Program-made: the position numbers and the translations under genes | The notes under the pieces: generated by a model | The model's database searches: none | Seen by the model: the letters and a program-made list of their open reading frames with translations, nothing else | Told to the model about the DNA's origin: nothing | Assembly (NCBI RefSeq): GCF_002954705.1 | Contig: NZ_MSCO01000001.1 | Location: 468,115 to 532,114 of the forward strand | From: Aliivibrio sifiae | GTDB taxonomy: Bacteria > Pseudomonadota > Gammaproteobacteria > Enterobacterales > Vibrionaceae | Length of the DNA stretch: 64,000 bases | Direction of reading: 5' to 3' | In this document: one piece after another, positions 26,803-37,351 of the stretch | Layout of the letters: every line of letters begins with the position of its first letter | Position numbering within the stretch: position 1 is the stretch's first letter

Positions 26803-27711
26803 ATGTCTCGTAGATTACCACCTTTAAATTCTTTGCGTGTGTTTGAAGCGGCAGCTAGACACTTAAGCTTTACTCGTGCTGCTGAAGAATTATTTGTTAC
26901 ACAAGCGGCAGTTAGCCACCAAATCAAAGCATTAGAAGAATTTCTAGGCTTGAAGTTATTTCGTCGTCGTAACCGCTCTTTACTTCTAACTGAAGAGGGG
27001 CAAAGTTACTTTTTGGATATTAAAGAAATCTTCTCTTCTTTATCAGAAGCAACAGATAAAGTATTGGAAAGAAGTGCGAAAGGTGCTCTAACCATCAGTT
27101 TACCACCAAGTTTTGCAATTCAATGGCTTGTGCCTCGATTGTCTGATTTTAATAATCAAGAACCAGATATTGATGTGCGCATTAAAGCGGTTGATATGGA
27201 TGAAGGTTCGTTAACTGAAGATGTTGATGTTGCCATCTACTATGGCCGAGGTAATTGGCCGGGTTTACGAGTTGATTTGTTATACCAAGAACAGTTATTG
27301 CCATTATGTTCACCGCAAGTGTTGTTAAATGAAAAGCCCTTAGCAACAATTGATGATTTACGTTTTCATACGTTATTGCACGATACGTCACGCAAAGATT
27401 GGAAGTTGTTTGTAAAGCAGTTTGATTTACAAGGCATGAATGTGAATCAAGGGCCGATCTTTAGTCACTCAACCATGGTATTACAAGCTGCGGCACATGG
27501 GCAGGGCATTGCACTAGGAAATAATGTTCTTGCTCAACCAGAGTTGGATGCAGGTCGATTAGTTGCTCCCTTTGAAGAGTTATTAATAAGTAAGAACGCG
27601 TTCTATTTAGTATGCAGTGAAAAGCAAGCTGACACAGGGCGTATTGCAACGTTTAGAGAGTGGATATTAAGTAAAGCGCGCAGTGAACAAGAGATAACCG
27701 ATGATGAATAG
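26803..27711 (+). CDS. gcvA: Glycine cleavage system regulator GcvA (LysR family)
   Basis: GcvA activates gcvTHP in glycine and drives gcvB. The 302 residues begin RRLPPLNSLRVFEAAARHLSF with a helix-turn-helix (TRAAEELFVTQAAVSHQIKALE) that is diagnostic of the GcvA/TrpI/AmpR branch. gcvB RNA lies divergently upstream, and ygdD-rlmM follows as in E. coli, both supporting the assignment. The stop overlaps ygdD. Confidence 0.93.
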   Translation: MSRRLPPLNSLRVFEAAARHLSFTRAAEELFVTQAAVSHQIKALEEFLGLKLFRRRNRSLLLTEEGQSYFLDIKEIFSSLSEATDKVLERSAKGALTISLPPSFAIQWLVPRLSDFNNQEPDIDVRIKAVDMDEGSLTEDVDVAIYYGRGNWPGLRVDLLYQEQLLPLCSPQVLLNEKPLATIDDLRFHTLLHDTSRKDWKLFVKQFDLQGMNVNQGPIFSHSTMVLQAAAHGQGIALGNNVLAQPELDAGRLVAPFEELLISKNAFYLVCSEKQADTGRIATFREWILSKARSEQEITDDE

Positions 27712-28090
27712 TCGCTTATGTTTACTTATTGCTAGTATTAGCGGTGCAATAACTGTCGGTTTAGGCGCTTTTGGTGCCCACGGTCTAAAGTCTGTTTTAT
27801 CTCCGTATCTACTTGATGTGTATGAGACTGCGGTGCAATACCAAATGTGGCATACCCTTGCTCTATTTGGATGTGGAATTTTGTTGAGAAATTCATTTTC
27901 AAAAGGGGTATCATACGCCGCCTTGCTATTTACCATTGGGATGTTGTTTTTCAGTGGTAGTCTATATGCATTAGTGTTCACAGGAATAAAATGGTTTGGG
28001 CCAATTACTCCATTAGGTGGACTCTGTTTTATTATCGGTTGGCTAATGCTGGCTGTTTCAACTTATCGTTTGACTGAGGTTTCAAAGTGA
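27701..28090 (+). CDS. ygdD: DUF423 membrane protein YgdD
   Basis: The 129-residue protein has four hydrophobic helices and the DUF423 pattern ([47 protein letters not shown]). Function unknown. It overlaps gcvA by 11 bases and rlmM by 4 (GTGA), so the three are translated together. Either of two adjacent ATG codons (27701 or 27704) could be used. Confidence 0.9.
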   Translation: MMNSRLCLLIASISGAITVGLGAFGAHGLKSVLSPYLLDVYETAVQYQMWHTLALFGCGILLRNSFSKGVSYAALLFTIGMLFFSGSLYALVFTGIKWFGPITPLGGLCFIIGWLMLAVSTYRLTEVSK

Positions 28091-29178
28091 AACAAGTAAT
28101 GTTCTATTGTCGCTCTGGTTTTGAGAAAGAGTGTGCAGGTGAGATCCAAGATAAAGCCACTCAACTTGAAGTGTTTGGTTTTCCTCGCCTAAAAAATAAT
28201 ACAGGCTATGTGCTATTTGAATGCTACCAGGAAGGCGATGCAGATAAATTGATCCGTGAGATTAAATTTAATGAGCTGATTTTTGCTCGTCAAATGTTTG
28301 CGGTAGCAACTGAATTAAGTGATTTACCTTCTGAAGATCGTATCTCACCAATTTTGAATGCATTAGTTGATGTTGAAAATTTACCATGTTGTGGTGATAT
28401 TCGTATTGAAACGCCTGATACGAATGAAGCAAAAGAATTATTGAAATTCTGCCGTAAATTTACAGTACCAATGCGTATTGCATTACGTGGTAAAGAGATG
28501 CTAACACCAAGAGATTCAGATCGAATCCCTGTTATGCATATTTGTTTTATTGCACCGGGTCAGTGTTATGTTGGTTATTCTTACACCAACAATAACTCAA
28601 AATTCTTCATGGGTATTCCTCGTTTGAAATTCCCATCAGATGCACCAAGCCGTTCAACGCTTAAGTTGGAAGAGGCGTTTCACGTATTTATTCCACGAGA
28701 TGAGTGGGATACTCGCTTAGCTTCTGGCATGTGGGGTGTGGATTTAGGTGCGTGCCCTGGTGGTTGGACTTACCAATTAGTTAAGCGTTCTATGTTTGTT
28801 CATGCAATTGATAACGGCATGATGGCACAGAGCTTAATGGATACAGGCCAAGTTAAACACCACATGGTTGATGGCTTTAAATTTGAGCCAGCAAGAAAGA
28901 ACGTAACGTGGATCGTGTGTGACATGATTGAAAAACCTGCACGAGTTGCGCACCTTATGGGTGAATGGCTAATTAAAGGTTGGGCTAAAGAAGCACTATT
29001 TAACCTTAAATTACCAATGAAAGGCCGTTACGATGAAGTACTTCAAGATATTGAAAACTTAAAAGAGTTTTTGAAGAAGAATAACTTCCAATACAAGCTT
29101 CAAGCTAAGCACTTGTATCATGACCGTGAAGAAATTACGGTTCATATCCAAGCGATTTCTAATATTTCTCCTCACTAA
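28087..29178 (+). CDS. rlmM: 23S rRNA 2'-O-methyltransferase RlmM (C2498)
   Basis: RlmM methylates the ribose of C2498 in 23S rRNA with S-adenosylmethionine. The 363 residues have an N-terminal THUMP-like domain and a C-terminal RrmJ fold with [16 protein letters not shown] as the SAM site and [12 protein letters not shown] following. The start is GTG within the ygdD stop. A strong terminator follows. Confidence 0.95.
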   Translation: MKQVMFYCRSGFEKECAGEIQDKATQLEVFGFPRLKNNTGYVLFECYQEGDADKLIREIKFNELIFARQMFAVATELSDLPSEDRISPILNALVDVENLPCCGDIRIETPDTNEAKELLKFCRKFTVPMRIALRGKEMLTPRDSDRIPVMHICFIAPGQCYVGYSYTNNNSKFFMGIPRLKFPSDAPSRSTLKLEEAFHVFIPRDEWDTRLASGMWGVDLGACPGGWTYQLVKRSMFVHAIDNGMMAQSLMDTGQVKHHMVDGFKFEPARKNVTWIVCDMIEKPARVAHLMGEWLIKGWAKEALFNLKLPMKGRYDEVLQDIENLKEFLKKNNFQYKLQAKHLYHDREEITVHIQAISNISPH

Positions 29179-29216
29179 TAATATTGGTGTAATACCAATT
29201 ATTGAGAGATAAAAAT

Positions 29217-29256
29217 AAACGCCCGCAGGTCATTTAATCTGCGGGCGTTTTTATTT
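29217..29256 (+). terminator. Terminator after rlmM
   Basis: The stem AAACGCCCGCAG/CTGCGGGCGTTT with a 10-base loop is followed by a T-rich tract. Just before it, 29189-29202 carries GTAATACCAATTAT, resembling the end of the repeat at 38982-39138. Confidence 0.92.
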
Positions 29257-29287
29257 AAGATAAATTAAGAACATAGAAGCTAACATG

Positions 29288-30076
29288 CTAGTCCCTAGTC
29301 CCTGATTCTGGCTTCTCATATCGTATATCTTGCAAATTAAACCCAAGTTTAATATCAGTTCTTAGTCCTGCAACCTTACGGCACAAAATAGCGGTGTCAT
29401 AATGCTCATCAAACTTCTTACGATATTTTTTTTGTAACTCTTCAGATTCGTTTGCTGCTTCAATCGTTGGGAATTGAGTTAAAATTTCTAATGCAGCTTT
29501 AGGTCCAATGCCCGGGATCCCCGTAATTTTACTTGAGCTAATTCCAGCTAGTCCCCAATAATCAGCTAATTGCTCTGGTTTTAAACCAAATTCCTTTTCA
29601 ATAAACGGAGCATCTAACCAACGATGTTGAAAATAATCTCGTATACGAAGCGTAGGGGAAAGTAATTGGCAATAACCTTTATCTGTCGAAATGATGGTTA
29701 CTTGTTCATTATGAGCCGCCACCTTATTTGCCAAAGTGGCCACTAAATCATCGGCTTCATCACCATCAGATAACAAGGAGTCAATGCCGAGTTTCCACCA
29801 TGCATCTTGAATGCTGTCCATGCCTTTTTGCAGTGCTTCAGGCATTGGTTTTCTGTCTTCTTTGTATTTAGGTAATACTTCTGCTCGCCATCCTCTATCT
29901 TGTAAGTGATGATCGAAGACGGCAATGATATGAGTGGGTTCGGTTTCTTTTAAAATACGATTTATTGTGCGACTCGTTGTAGTGATGACCGCTTGGATAT
30001 CGTCTTGATTAGGTTGGGCGGAATGAACGCGACGAATAAGGTTTAATGCGTCAATAATAACCAGATGAATTGCCAT
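29288..30076 (-). CDS. xni: Flap endonuclease Xni (ExoIX)
   Basis: The 262-residue FEN-family protein resembles the 5' nuclease domain of DNA polymerase I. It has IIDALNLIRRVHS, the metal-binding GDEADDLVATLA, STDKGYCQL and the helix-hairpin-helix SKITGIPGIGPKAALEIL. Xni acts on flap DNA structures in lagging-strand and repair processing, redundantly with PolI. It lies next to ppnN on the same strand but with a terminator between them. Confidence 0.93.
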   Translation of the reverse strand: MAIHLVIIDALNLIRRVHSAQPNQDDIQAVITTTSRTINRILKETEPTHIIAVFDHHLQDRGWRAEVLPKYKEDRKPMPEALQKGMDSIQDAWWKLGIDSLLSDGDEADDLVATLANKVAAHNEQVTIISTDKGYCQLLSPTLRIRDYFQHRWLDAPFIEKEFGLKPEQLADYWGLAGISSSKITGIPGIGPKAALEILTQFPTIEAANESEELQKKYRKKFDEHYDTAILCRKVAGLRTDIKLGFNLQDIRYEKPESGTRD

Positions 30077-30106
30077 AACGTATTCATTCCTATATAGAAA
30101 AAAGAA

Positions 30107-30136
30107 AAAGCCTATGTATTTAGCATAGGCTTTCTA
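30107..30136 (-). terminator. Terminator after ppnN
   Basis: AAAGCCTATG/CATAGGCTTT stem, reading leftwards into T-rich sequence, 31 bases beyond the ppnN stop. Confidence 0.8.
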
Positions 30137-30167
30137 TTGTACGTTACTGAAGGGGAGGGATTCCAGC

Positions 30168-31526
30168 CTAATCTACGACGATTTCATAACAAGGCTCGTA
30201 TTTAGAGCCGGGAAGCTTCATTCGACCTTGTTTGACAAAATCTTGTAAAAGACGATCCATTTTCTTCATTAACTTAGGATCTCCATGAAGTTTAAACACA
30301 CCGTGTTTTTCTATTTCAGCAATGCCTTCTGCTTTTACATTTCCCGCGACTATTCCAGAGAATGCTTGGCGTAAACTTGCTGCGAGGTTTTCTGTTGGTT
30401 GATCTAAATGTAAATCAAGTGCAGACATAGCCTCGTGTGTTGGTTCGAATGGCTGCTGGAATTCTGATTCAATTTTTAACGCCCAGTTAAAGCTATAAGA
30501 ATCATCTGTTGCTTTACGGTATTCTTTCACTTTCTTGATGCCATGATTAATCATCACTGCTGCTTTTTCTGGATCATCGACAACGATTTCATAATAATGA
30601 GTTGCCTCTTCACCTAATGTTTCTCGGATAAATGTGTCGATTGAAAGGAAGTAAGCTTCACTCTCTTTTGGCCCAGTTAATACTATCGGCATTGGTTGCT
30701 GACGATTGGCTGGGTTCATCATGATCCCCAGGATATACAGTAACTCTTCTGCTGTTCCCGGACCGCCAGGGAAAATGACAATGCCATGAGCCATACGAAC
30801 AAATGCTTCTAATCGCTTTTCGATGTCAGGCATGATAATTAATTCATTTACGATAGGGTTTGGTGGCTCAGCTGCGATAATCGAAGGTTCTGTTAATCCA
30901 ACAAAGCGGCTATCAGAATAACGTTGCTTAGCATGGCCAATAGCAGCTCCCTTCATCGGTCCTTCCATTGCGCCTGGTCCACAACCCGTACAAATATTTA
31001 ATTCTCTTAACCCTAATTCGTGGCCAACTTCACGCGTGTATTGATATTCGATAGGATTAATAGAGTGCCCGCCCCAACATACAACAAGGTTAGGCTCAAT
31101 TCCGGTATGAAGCGCTTTTGCATTACGTAAAATACTAAAGACAAGATTAGTTAGGTGGGTGTCTTTTGTTAGATTTAGACGGTTGTGATCTGCAATTTGC
31201 ATATTCACATACACCATGTCACGTAATACCGAAAATAGATGTTCTTGGATCCCTTTTATAATGGTTCCATCAACAAAAGCATGTTCTGGTGGGTTACTTA
31301 GTTCGAGTTTAATACCGCGATCTCGACGTGTTACGGACACATCAAAAGATTCGTATTTTTCTAGAAGCTCTTTAGAGCTATCGGTGTGACTGCCTGAGTT
31401 TAAGACGGCTAATGTACAGTTTCGATACATCCTATAGACGTCACTAGAAGCAGTTTTTTTTAGTTGGTCGACTTCCAATTGTGATAGCAAATCCATGCTA
31501 CCTGCGGGACTAATATGAGTGATCAT
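30168..31526 (-). CDS. ppnN: Nucleotide 5'-monophosphate nucleosidase PpnN (YgdH)
   Basis: PpnN hydrolyses purine and pyrimidine 5'-monophosphates to base and ribose-5-phosphate; the E. coli enzyme is activated by ppGpp. The 452 residues hold an N-terminal extension and a LOG/lysine-decarboxylase-like core with [19 protein letters not shown] and the signature [18 protein letters not shown]-terminal domain is full-length. Gene order with xni, rlmM and gcvA is conserved in gamma-proteobacteria. Confidence 0.93.
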   Translation of the reverse strand: MITHISPAGSMDLLSQLEVDQLKKTASSDVYRMYRNCTLAVLNSGSHTDSSKELLEKYESFDVSVTRRDRGIKLELSNPPEHAFVDGTIIKGIQEHLFSVLRDMVYVNMQIADHNRLNLTKDTHLTNLVFSILRNAKALHTGIEPNLVVCWGGHSINPIEYQYTREVGHELGLRELNICTGCGPGAMEGPMKGAAIGHAKQRYSDSRFVGLTEPSIIAAEPPNPIVNELIIMPDIEKRLEAFVRMAHGIVIFPGGPGTAEELLYILGIMMNPANRQQPMPIVLTGPKESEAYFLSIDTFIRETLGEEATHYYEIVVDDPEKAAVMINHGIKKVKEYRKATDDSYSFNWALKIESEFQQPFEPTHEAMSALDLHLDQPTENLAASLRQAFSGIVAGNVKAEGIAEIEKHGVFKLHGDPKLMKKMDRLLQDFVKQGRMKLPGSKYEPCYEIVVD

Positions 31527-31666
31527 ACAGTGCCTCCCTAGCTGTTTTTATTATTGTTCAGATATTTAACTTACACAGCAATGGGAGATTTAGCGAGGAA
31601 AAAACAAAAAAATTGAGAAGTTTATAACCATTTATGAATTTATATTTATAGCACAGTAGTAAGAGA

Positions 31667-33229
31667 TTACAGATTGATAAACTGTCCAGTGCCTTTTGAT
31701 TTTTCTTTATAAAGGGCATCAACTGAACGTTTAATTACTTTTTCAGGTATATCACTATTGGTAAATTCTGAACTGCAAATAGATACGGTTATTTGGACAT
31801 GATCATCTTTGAATTTGAAAGGCAGTTTTGCAATAGCGAGCTGAATGGCTTTAAGTGCTTTATCTCTTTCTTCTTTCTCGGTTTCGGTAAATAAAATTAA
31901 GAACTCTTCACCACTAAAACGCGCAACGAAATCGGTATCTGACACCTTGTTTTCAATGGTTTTTGCGATAATAGATAATGCTTTATCTCCAGCTAAATGT
32001 CCAAACCTTTCATTAATACGTTTGAATTGGTCGATATCTATCATAGTAAGAACAAGAGAGTGTTGATGACGAACCCAGCGTTTATATTCTAAATCTAAAC
32101 GTTCATGCATAGCTGCACGGTTATATACTTTGGTTAGAGGGTCTTTAAAGATACGCTGTTGTTGGTCACTAAGCTGACGGCGATACTCCAATGTCTCTTC
32201 ATATAAATTATTTAGTTTTTTTGTTGTGTATTCATGACGCTCAATTAATGCCGCTTCACGAGACTGCATTGCTTTATTGCGTTCTGATAAGTCATTCATC
32301 TCATTTAACAGCATTGCCATTTTTGTTTTGTATTCTTGTTCACTACTTTTGCTTTCTAGTACGCTTTCTGCTTGTTTAATTAGAAGAGAGTATTCTTCAT
32401 TTAGTAAAGAGCGCTGTTCTAAATAAGATTGTCCTTGGTTTTGATTCTGCTCGTTGGTTTTGATGATCTGTGCTACCTGAGTATTCATATCACCAACAAA
32501 AGCTTGAGAAGCTTTACGTTCGTTATTTGTACCTTCTAATACTAGTTGAAGTGTTTGTAGTGCTAAATCAATCAGAGAAACGGCGTCAACCCCCGTTAAT
32601 AATTTATTACGAATCCCAAGTAGTTTATTGCCAGAAGTATTATCAAAATCTAGTTCAGATATTAAATGCTGTAACTCGTGACTTAGTTGCTCTTGAGTAT
32701 CAACATCAATAATTTCATTGGTGTTTATTTCAGATGAAATTTTACCGACAGAGATAAATTTAATGGCTCGTTCGTAAAGCTCTACTAAACGAACAATACG
32801 TTGAATATGCTTACTGCCATCTTGGGAAGGGTATTGTAAAAGAGTTCGAAGATCTCTTTTTAGACCAGCAGGCAAACCGACAACGCGTTGAAGAGTTTCA
32901 CCACAATAGGAAATATGTTCTTCCATAACAGAATGCTCTCTTTGAACATTCATTTTGTAACGGTTAATTAGGCGCTCAAAAGTTGCAATTCGTACTGTTA
33001 ATTCAGATGTATTTTCGACCTGTTCAATACTTGTAGCAAGTTCTACAATCTCTTTGTCTAACTCACCATCATGATGTTTACACGCAGCACAAAAGCGTAA
33101 AATAATACGTTTTAAAAGTAGTATTTCACGACGTGATTTCAAAGTGGTATCACGATGCGATAAGCGTGTTTGATCTAGTTGTTGCTTTAACTGACTTAAT
33201 TCAGAGGCAACGATAGAGACTTCAATCAT
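31667..33229 (-). CDS. Diguanylate cyclase with SGEEF active-site variant
   Basis: Residues 1-350 are largely alpha-helical and coiled-coil-like, with no membrane helix and no sensor domain I recognise. The C-terminal GGDEF domain (about 360-518) is well kept (DPLTKVYNRAAMHERL, TMIDIDQFKRINERFGHLAGDKAL). The catalytic loop is SGEEF (439-443) rather than GG[D/E]EF, and the inhibitory RxxD site is absent (SDTD there). Variants starting with Ser or Ala are active in some characterised cyclases, so it probably makes cyclic di-GMP without product feedback. It is followed on the same strand by the TPR gene's downstream region but has its own upstream gap. Confidence 0.87.
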   Translation of the reverse strand: MIEVSIVASELSQLKQQLDQTRLSHRDTTLKSRREILLLKRIILRFCAACKHHDGELDKEIVELATSIEQVENTSELTVRIATFERLINRYKMNVQREHSVMEEHISYCGETLQRVVGLPAGLKRDLRTLLQYPSQDGSKHIQRIVRLVELYERAIKFISVGKISSEINTNEIIDVDTQEQLSHELQHLISELDFDNTSGNKLLGIRNKLLTGVDAVSLIDLALQTLQLVLEGTNNERKASQAFVGDMNTQVAQIIKTNEQNQNQGQSYLEQRSLLNEEYSLLIKQAESVLESKSSEQEYKTKMAMLLNEMNDLSERNKAMQSREAALIERHEYTTKKLNNLYEETLEYRRQLSDQQQRIFKDPLTKVYNRAAMHERLDLEYKRWVRHQHSLVLTMIDIDQFKRINERFGHLAGDKALSIIAKTIENKVSDTDFVARFSGEEFLILFTETEKEERDKALKAIQLAIAKLPFKFKDDHVQITVSICSSEFTNSDIPEKVIKRSVDALYKEKSKGTGQFINL

Positions 33230-33405
33230 AATAGTTTAGAGAGTAATTCATATGTTATAAAAAATATAAAATTATTGATAAGGCCAGTTGGGCATAATAA
33301 CAAATTTATAATTAACAGACTAAAAAAAGTATGCCGTTTGTTTAATTGATAATCATTCACTAATGATTATTATTAAATTTGTGATGCATAAGCCAAATCC
33401 GAAGT

Positions 33406-35625
33406 TTATTGTTTGGATGTCATGACTTTAATTAAGCCTTGGTTAATTGCTTGCTTGCACGCTGAAATAATATTATTGCTAGCAAAACTCGCTGCAGGCG
33501 CATTATCAATGGCTCGATAATGAACCCATTGACTGCCAGAATCTTCAGAACTAATATCGCAAGCTGTGTTGGTTGCCATAAGTAAAATATCAATTAATTC
33601 ACGATCATTAATAGCGGTATAAGCTCGTGGTAAGAATGGATATTCCACCATACCTATATTAACGGTTCTATCTGTCATTGTTTGGGATTCAAAATTGTTT
33701 ATCCAAGATTGAACGGTTTCTGCCATTTCTTGGGCATTTGATGTTGAATCGGATTTATGCTCAATGTATAGAAAACTAGCATCAGAAAAATGATAGATTC
33801 GACTTGGCAGAGTAACTACTGTTGATAAGTAATCCCCAAATGCCTTCTCGATTGATAACCCTTCTTGGTAGCCATGAGTAAAGTATAACTCTTGCAACAT
33901 AGGTACGTGAAACAGAGTAAATCGAAGACGGTCACTCAGTGGTTCATTTATTAATTCACCTAAATGCCATTGTTCTATGTTTGAACTGCTTTGCTGTAAA
34001 GAGGAGGGCAGTCTTTCCGTTAATAGACGAAAATTGCGTAATCCACTTCGTGGATGAGTGTAATATTTATTCAATAGTAGGTGCAGACGCTTTTTAAGAA
34101 AACGATTAACTTGTTGTTGTCTAAAGGCATAGATAGAAATTAACGTTAATAGAACCAATAAGAATCCGGCTATTTTTTGTATTTTTCGAGTTTGTAGGTG
34201 GTTCTCTTTCAGTTGTTCTTCTAAGCCTTGATAATGCAGTGATTGCTCAATGATGCTTTTTTGTTGTCTAAATACGTCTTCGTTGATTTCATTCTGTACT
34301 GCTTGGATTGATGAATTCAGTGTTTCATATTCTCTTTGAGCTTTTAACGCGAGTTGGTATTGCCCCATTTTTTCGTAAGTTTTTGATAACAGTTTTTGTG
34401 ACTGTAATTTTAAGCGCAAGTCATTATCTTTTTTACTGTATTTTATCGCTTGCTGTATTTGTTGAACAGCAAGGTCGGCTTTATTATTTACGAGATAAAG
34501 CTTCGCCTGCAATAGGGACGAACACGCTTTTTGTTCAGGTAAATTCACATATTCATTAAGGTTGTTTGCTTGTTTAAGGTAGTGCTCACTGAGAGCATAG
34601 TTGTAAAGTAAGAAATAGGTATTTGCGATGTCTAAACGTAATGAGATTAACTTATCGACGTTGTTTTTTTCTTTTTCTTGGTCAAGAGCATTGAAATATT
34701 GCACTAAGGCTAAGTTAAATCGTCCCTGTTTTAAGTGTATTTGAGCAATTAAAGTTAGGACATTAGAGAGCTGTTCGCTGTTATTGTATCGGCCATAAAA
34801 TTCGGCAGATTGTGAGGCATGTTCTAATGCTTTATCTAATACCTGTCTTTGGAAAAATAATTGGCCAAGTAAATAGTTAGTCGTTGCTAACTGCCCACTT
34901 CTATCTGCTTCAATTGACTGCCAGTAAGCACTTAATAGCTCAGTTAGCGCTTGGTCAAACTGTTTATTTTTTAAAAAATACTTACCATAAGAAATGTGAT
35001 AATAAATCATACTAGTCGGATCATTAAGGGCGCTTCCATGAGACATAGCCTGTTTATAATATTGTTGCGCATGGCTGTTGTTTCCTTGAAATGATTCAAC
35101 TTCAGCATGAACTAAAGCTAATCCAAAGTAGATCTTTTGATTCAATGGTATGTGTTTATTGTATTCATTTAATTCGGCGGAAATTTCTTTCAAAATAGTA
35201 TTTGTCTCATCGACATCTTGAGTTAAGTTCCACCATAAACTTGAATAGATGAGCTTTGATTCTAGGTAACCTGACTTTAAATTAAAATCTTTAGCAAGAG
35301 TAATTGCTTGTTTAATTGCTTCGATTGATTCACGGTTACGATCAAGACGTTTGTTTGCTAATGCTTTAATTTGAAAAGCTTCAACTGTGCTGATAGGTGT
35401 GCGGATGGTTCGTTCTGAATCATTGTTAATATGAATACGATTCGGATCTTGCTCTGGCGAGATTTGGCGTTGCTCTAAGTATTGTTGAGCAATAGATCGT
35501 GCTTGTTCTGGGTTAGTATCCAATAATTGATAAGCGTCGTTTAAAATAGGCGCAGAGAAAAATTTAGCCCACGCAGAAAGCGGGAAAAAAACAAAAAGAA
35601 TAAGAAGGCACTGGCGCAAAGACAT
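33406..35625 (-). CDS. Exported TPR protein with a degenerate GGDEF-like domain
   Basis: The 739-residue protein has a signal peptide (LRQCLLILFVFFPLSAWA), then about 430 periplasmic residues of tetratricopeptide repeats, a coiled-coil stretch and a transmembrane helix about 480-500 (IAGFLLVLLTLISIYAF). The cytoplasmic C-terminal region resembles GGDEF domains (HPRSGLRNFRLL; RIYHFSDASFLYIE) but has FSDASF where the GGDEF loop should be, so cyclase activity is unlikely. I start at 35625 because the signal peptide begins there; a GTG four codons earlier is possible. It could be a receptor tuning the neighbouring cyclase; that is inference. Confidence 0.7.
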   Translation of the reverse strand: MSLRQCLLILFVFFPLSAWAKFFSAPILNDAYQLLDTNPEQARSIAQQYLEQRQISPEQDPNRIHINNDSERTIRTPISTVEAFQIKALANKRLDRNRESIEAIKQAITLAKDFNLKSGYLESKLIYSSLWWNLTQDVDETNTILKEISAELNEYNKHIPLNQKIYFGLALVHAEVESFQGNNSHAQQYYKQAMSHGSALNDPTSMIYYHISYGKYFLKNKQFDQALTELLSAYWQSIEADRSGQLATTNYLLGQLFFQRQVLDKALEHASQSAEFYGRYNNSEQLSNVLTLIAQIHLKQGRFNLALVQYFNALDQEKEKNNVDKLISLRLDIANTYFLLYNYALSEHYLKQANNLNEYVNLPEQKACSSLLQAKLYLVNNKADLAVQQIQQAIKYSKKDNDLRLKLQSQKLLSKTYEKMGQYQLALKAQREYETLNSSIQAVQNEINEDVFRQQKSIIEQSLHYQGLEEQLKENHLQTRKIQKIAGFLLVLLTLISIYAFRQQQVNRFLKKRLHLLLNKYYTHPRSGLRNFRLLTERLPSSLQQSSSNIEQWHLGELINEPLSDRLRFTLFHVPMLQELYFTHGYQEGLSIEKAFGDYLSTVVTLPSRIYHFSDASFLYIEHKSDSTSNAQEMAETVQSWINNFESQTMTDRTVNIGMVEYPFLPRAYTAINDRELIDILLMATNTACDISSEDSGSQWVHYRAIDNAPAASFASNNIISACKQAINQGLIKVMTSKQ

Positions 35626-35744
35626 GTAATGATCCACTAAAAGACAACCATTACATACTAGCGATATAGTGAAATTTGTCTACTAAGAATACGGTTCCAA
35701 GTAGACAAAACTCATCATTTTAAACGCTTTTAATTCTTGAGTTC

Positions 35745-36590
35745 TTATTGTCGAGCTAAACGTAGGTTATGTTCTGGTTTTGCTAAATATGAACTACGGA
35801 ATGGATTAATATCAAGTCCGCCACGACGGGTGTAACGAGCAAATACTGTTAATGAGTTTGGTTTACAGTATTTCATAATGTCGGTGTAGATACGTTCAAC
35901 ACACTGTTCATGAAACTCATTATGTTGACGGAAAGAAATTAAGTAACGAAGTAGCTTTTCACGATCAATTTTTTTACCTTCGTAATTAATTTCAACACTG
36001 CCCCAGTCGGGCTGATTAGTAATAAGGCAATTTGATTTTAGTAAGTGGCTGTGTAATGTCTCACTTACCATTTCTTCTAGTGTGCTTGATTGTAAATACT
36101 CAGCATCAAACTCATAATCATCAATAACGATGTCTTGGTTATCAATGCACTCGCCTTGCATATCGACAATAGGTTGCTGTGAGTACGCTTGTACTGGGTG
36201 CATTTCAACGGTGACTTCGCCACCCGCACATGCACTTAAATCTTGTATTAGTGTACGAGTTACTTCATTCCATGAAGAGAATTTAGTTTGGTTAAAACTA
36301 TTCAAATATAATTTAAATGATTTTGACTCAACAAGATTAGGACTTGTCGCTGGTAAGGTGACATCGCCAACCGCAACTTGAGGTAATCCATTTTGGTTTA
36401 ACCAAGACAGTTCATACAGTGTCCATACATCACAACCAACAAAAGGTAATTCATCACCAAGTTCAAGATCATCACGATTTAAACTGCGAGGAACGGCCTG
36501 CAATAATTCTGGCTCATAGCTATGTTTGTATTCAGTTTTCTGGCCAAGAGTCAGTGATTTTAGCTCATCAGCGTTAGTGTATTTAGTCAT
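35745..36590 (-). CDS. queF: NADPH-dependent 7-cyano-7-deazaguanine reductase
   Basis: QueF reduces preQ0 to preQ1 in queuosine synthesis. The 281 residues are the long type II (double T-fold) form. The nucleophilic Cys lies in [14 protein letters not shown], followed by the substrate-binding [16 protein letters not shown] region. The gene is divergent from syd across a 108-base region containing twin palindromes. The neighbours do not include other queuosine genes. Confidence 0.95.
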   Translation of the reverse strand: MTKYTNADELKSLTLGQKTEYKHSYEPELLQAVPRSLNRDDLELGDELPFVGCDVWTLYELSWLNQNGLPQVAVGDVTLPATSPNLVESKSFKLYLNSFNQTKFSSWNEVTRTLIQDLSACAGGEVTVEMHPVQAYSQQPIVDMQGECIDNQDIVIDDYEFDAEYLQSSTLEEMVSETLHSHLLKSNCLITNQPDWGSVEINYEGKKIDREKLLRYLISFRQHNEFHEQCVERIYTDIMKYCKPNSLTVFARYTRRGGLDINPFRSSYLAKPEHNLRLARQ

Positions 36591-36633
36591 ATTGAAAATG
36601 CCAAAAGTAGATTAGAATAGAGATCGCTTAATA

Positions 36634-36663
36634 AATTAGCGCTATTTGATACAATTAGCGCTA
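36634..36663 (+). promoter_or_regulatory. Twin TAGCGCTA palindromes between queF and syd
   Basis: AATTAGCGCTA occurs twice (36634-36644 and 36653-36663), each containing the 8-base palindrome TAGCGCTA, 19 bases apart. GATACAAT, a plausible -10, lies between them. This suggests an operator for an unidentified dimeric regulator controlling syd, queF or both. Regulator unknown. Confidence 0.45.
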
Positions 36664-36698
36664 GTTTACTTGAATTTTTGTCTTATTAGGAGAATCGA

Positions 36699-37247
36699 AT
36701 GCCACTTTCGGTAGAGCAAGCGCTTGCTAACTTTAGTCAACGTTATGTGGAAGCATGGAAAGTCAAACATGATAGCCTTCCGATAAATGAAGAATTAGTG
36801 GGATTAGCTTCTCCTTGTATAGATGAAACTCGTGATTTAGAGATCTTATGGCAACCTATTACTCGTGAAGAAAGTATTCGATTAGTTAATATTGAAAAAG
36901 GTATTGAGTTGGATCTTCATGATGATTTTCATGCGTTTTATGGTGCTCAATTTAGCGCAGATATGGCCGCTAAATTTGAGGATATGAATATTGAATTACT
37001 TCAAGTTTGGAGTGATGAAGACTTAGAAAATTTACAAGGTAATATGCTTGGTCATCTTGTGATGCAACGTCGATTAAAGTTAGTGCCAACATTATTTATT
37101 GCGGTGACTGATGATGAAATGGAAGTCATTTCTATTTGTAACCAGTCTGGTGAAGTAATTTTAGATACAGTGGGTACAAAGAAACGCAAAGTATTGGCTG
37201 AGAATATGGCTGAGTTTTTAGAGAAGCTTGAACCGGTTGTTGCTTAA
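36699..37247 (+). CDS. syd: SecY-interacting protein Syd
   Basis: Syd is a peripheral protein that binds the cytosolic face of SecY and may act in quality control of the translocon. The 182 residues match the family in length and start (SVEQALANFSQRYVEAW). It is preceded by AGGAGAATC about 6 bases before the ATG. Divergent from queF as in other vibrios. A terminator follows. Confidence 0.93.
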   Translation: MPLSVEQALANFSQRYVEAWKVKHDSLPINEELVGLASPCIDETRDLEILWQPITREESIRLVNIEKGIELDLHDDFHAFYGAQFSADMAAKFEDMNIELLQVWSDEDLENLQGNMLGHLVMQRRLKLVPTLFIAVTDDEMEVISICNQSGEVILDTVGTKKRKVLAENMAEFLEKLEPVVA

Positions 37248-37287
37248 TCCACCGGTTGGTATGCCCTAGAAAGATCATAATTAAATG

Positions 37288-37322
37288 AATTCCGATAAAG
37301 GTATGCTTATCGGAATTTTTAT
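37288..37322 (+). terminator. Terminator of syd
   Basis: Stem AATTCCGATAA/TTATCGGAATT with an 8-base loop and a following T run. Confidence 0.88.
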
Positions 37323-37351
37323 TTACACGTTGTAGTAGGAAATAAGCGTTA

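Noticed and set aside
27667-27981. Open frame antisense to gcvA-ygdD
   Set aside because: Shadow of ygdD, which has clear family motifs and overlaps its neighbours as in E. coli.
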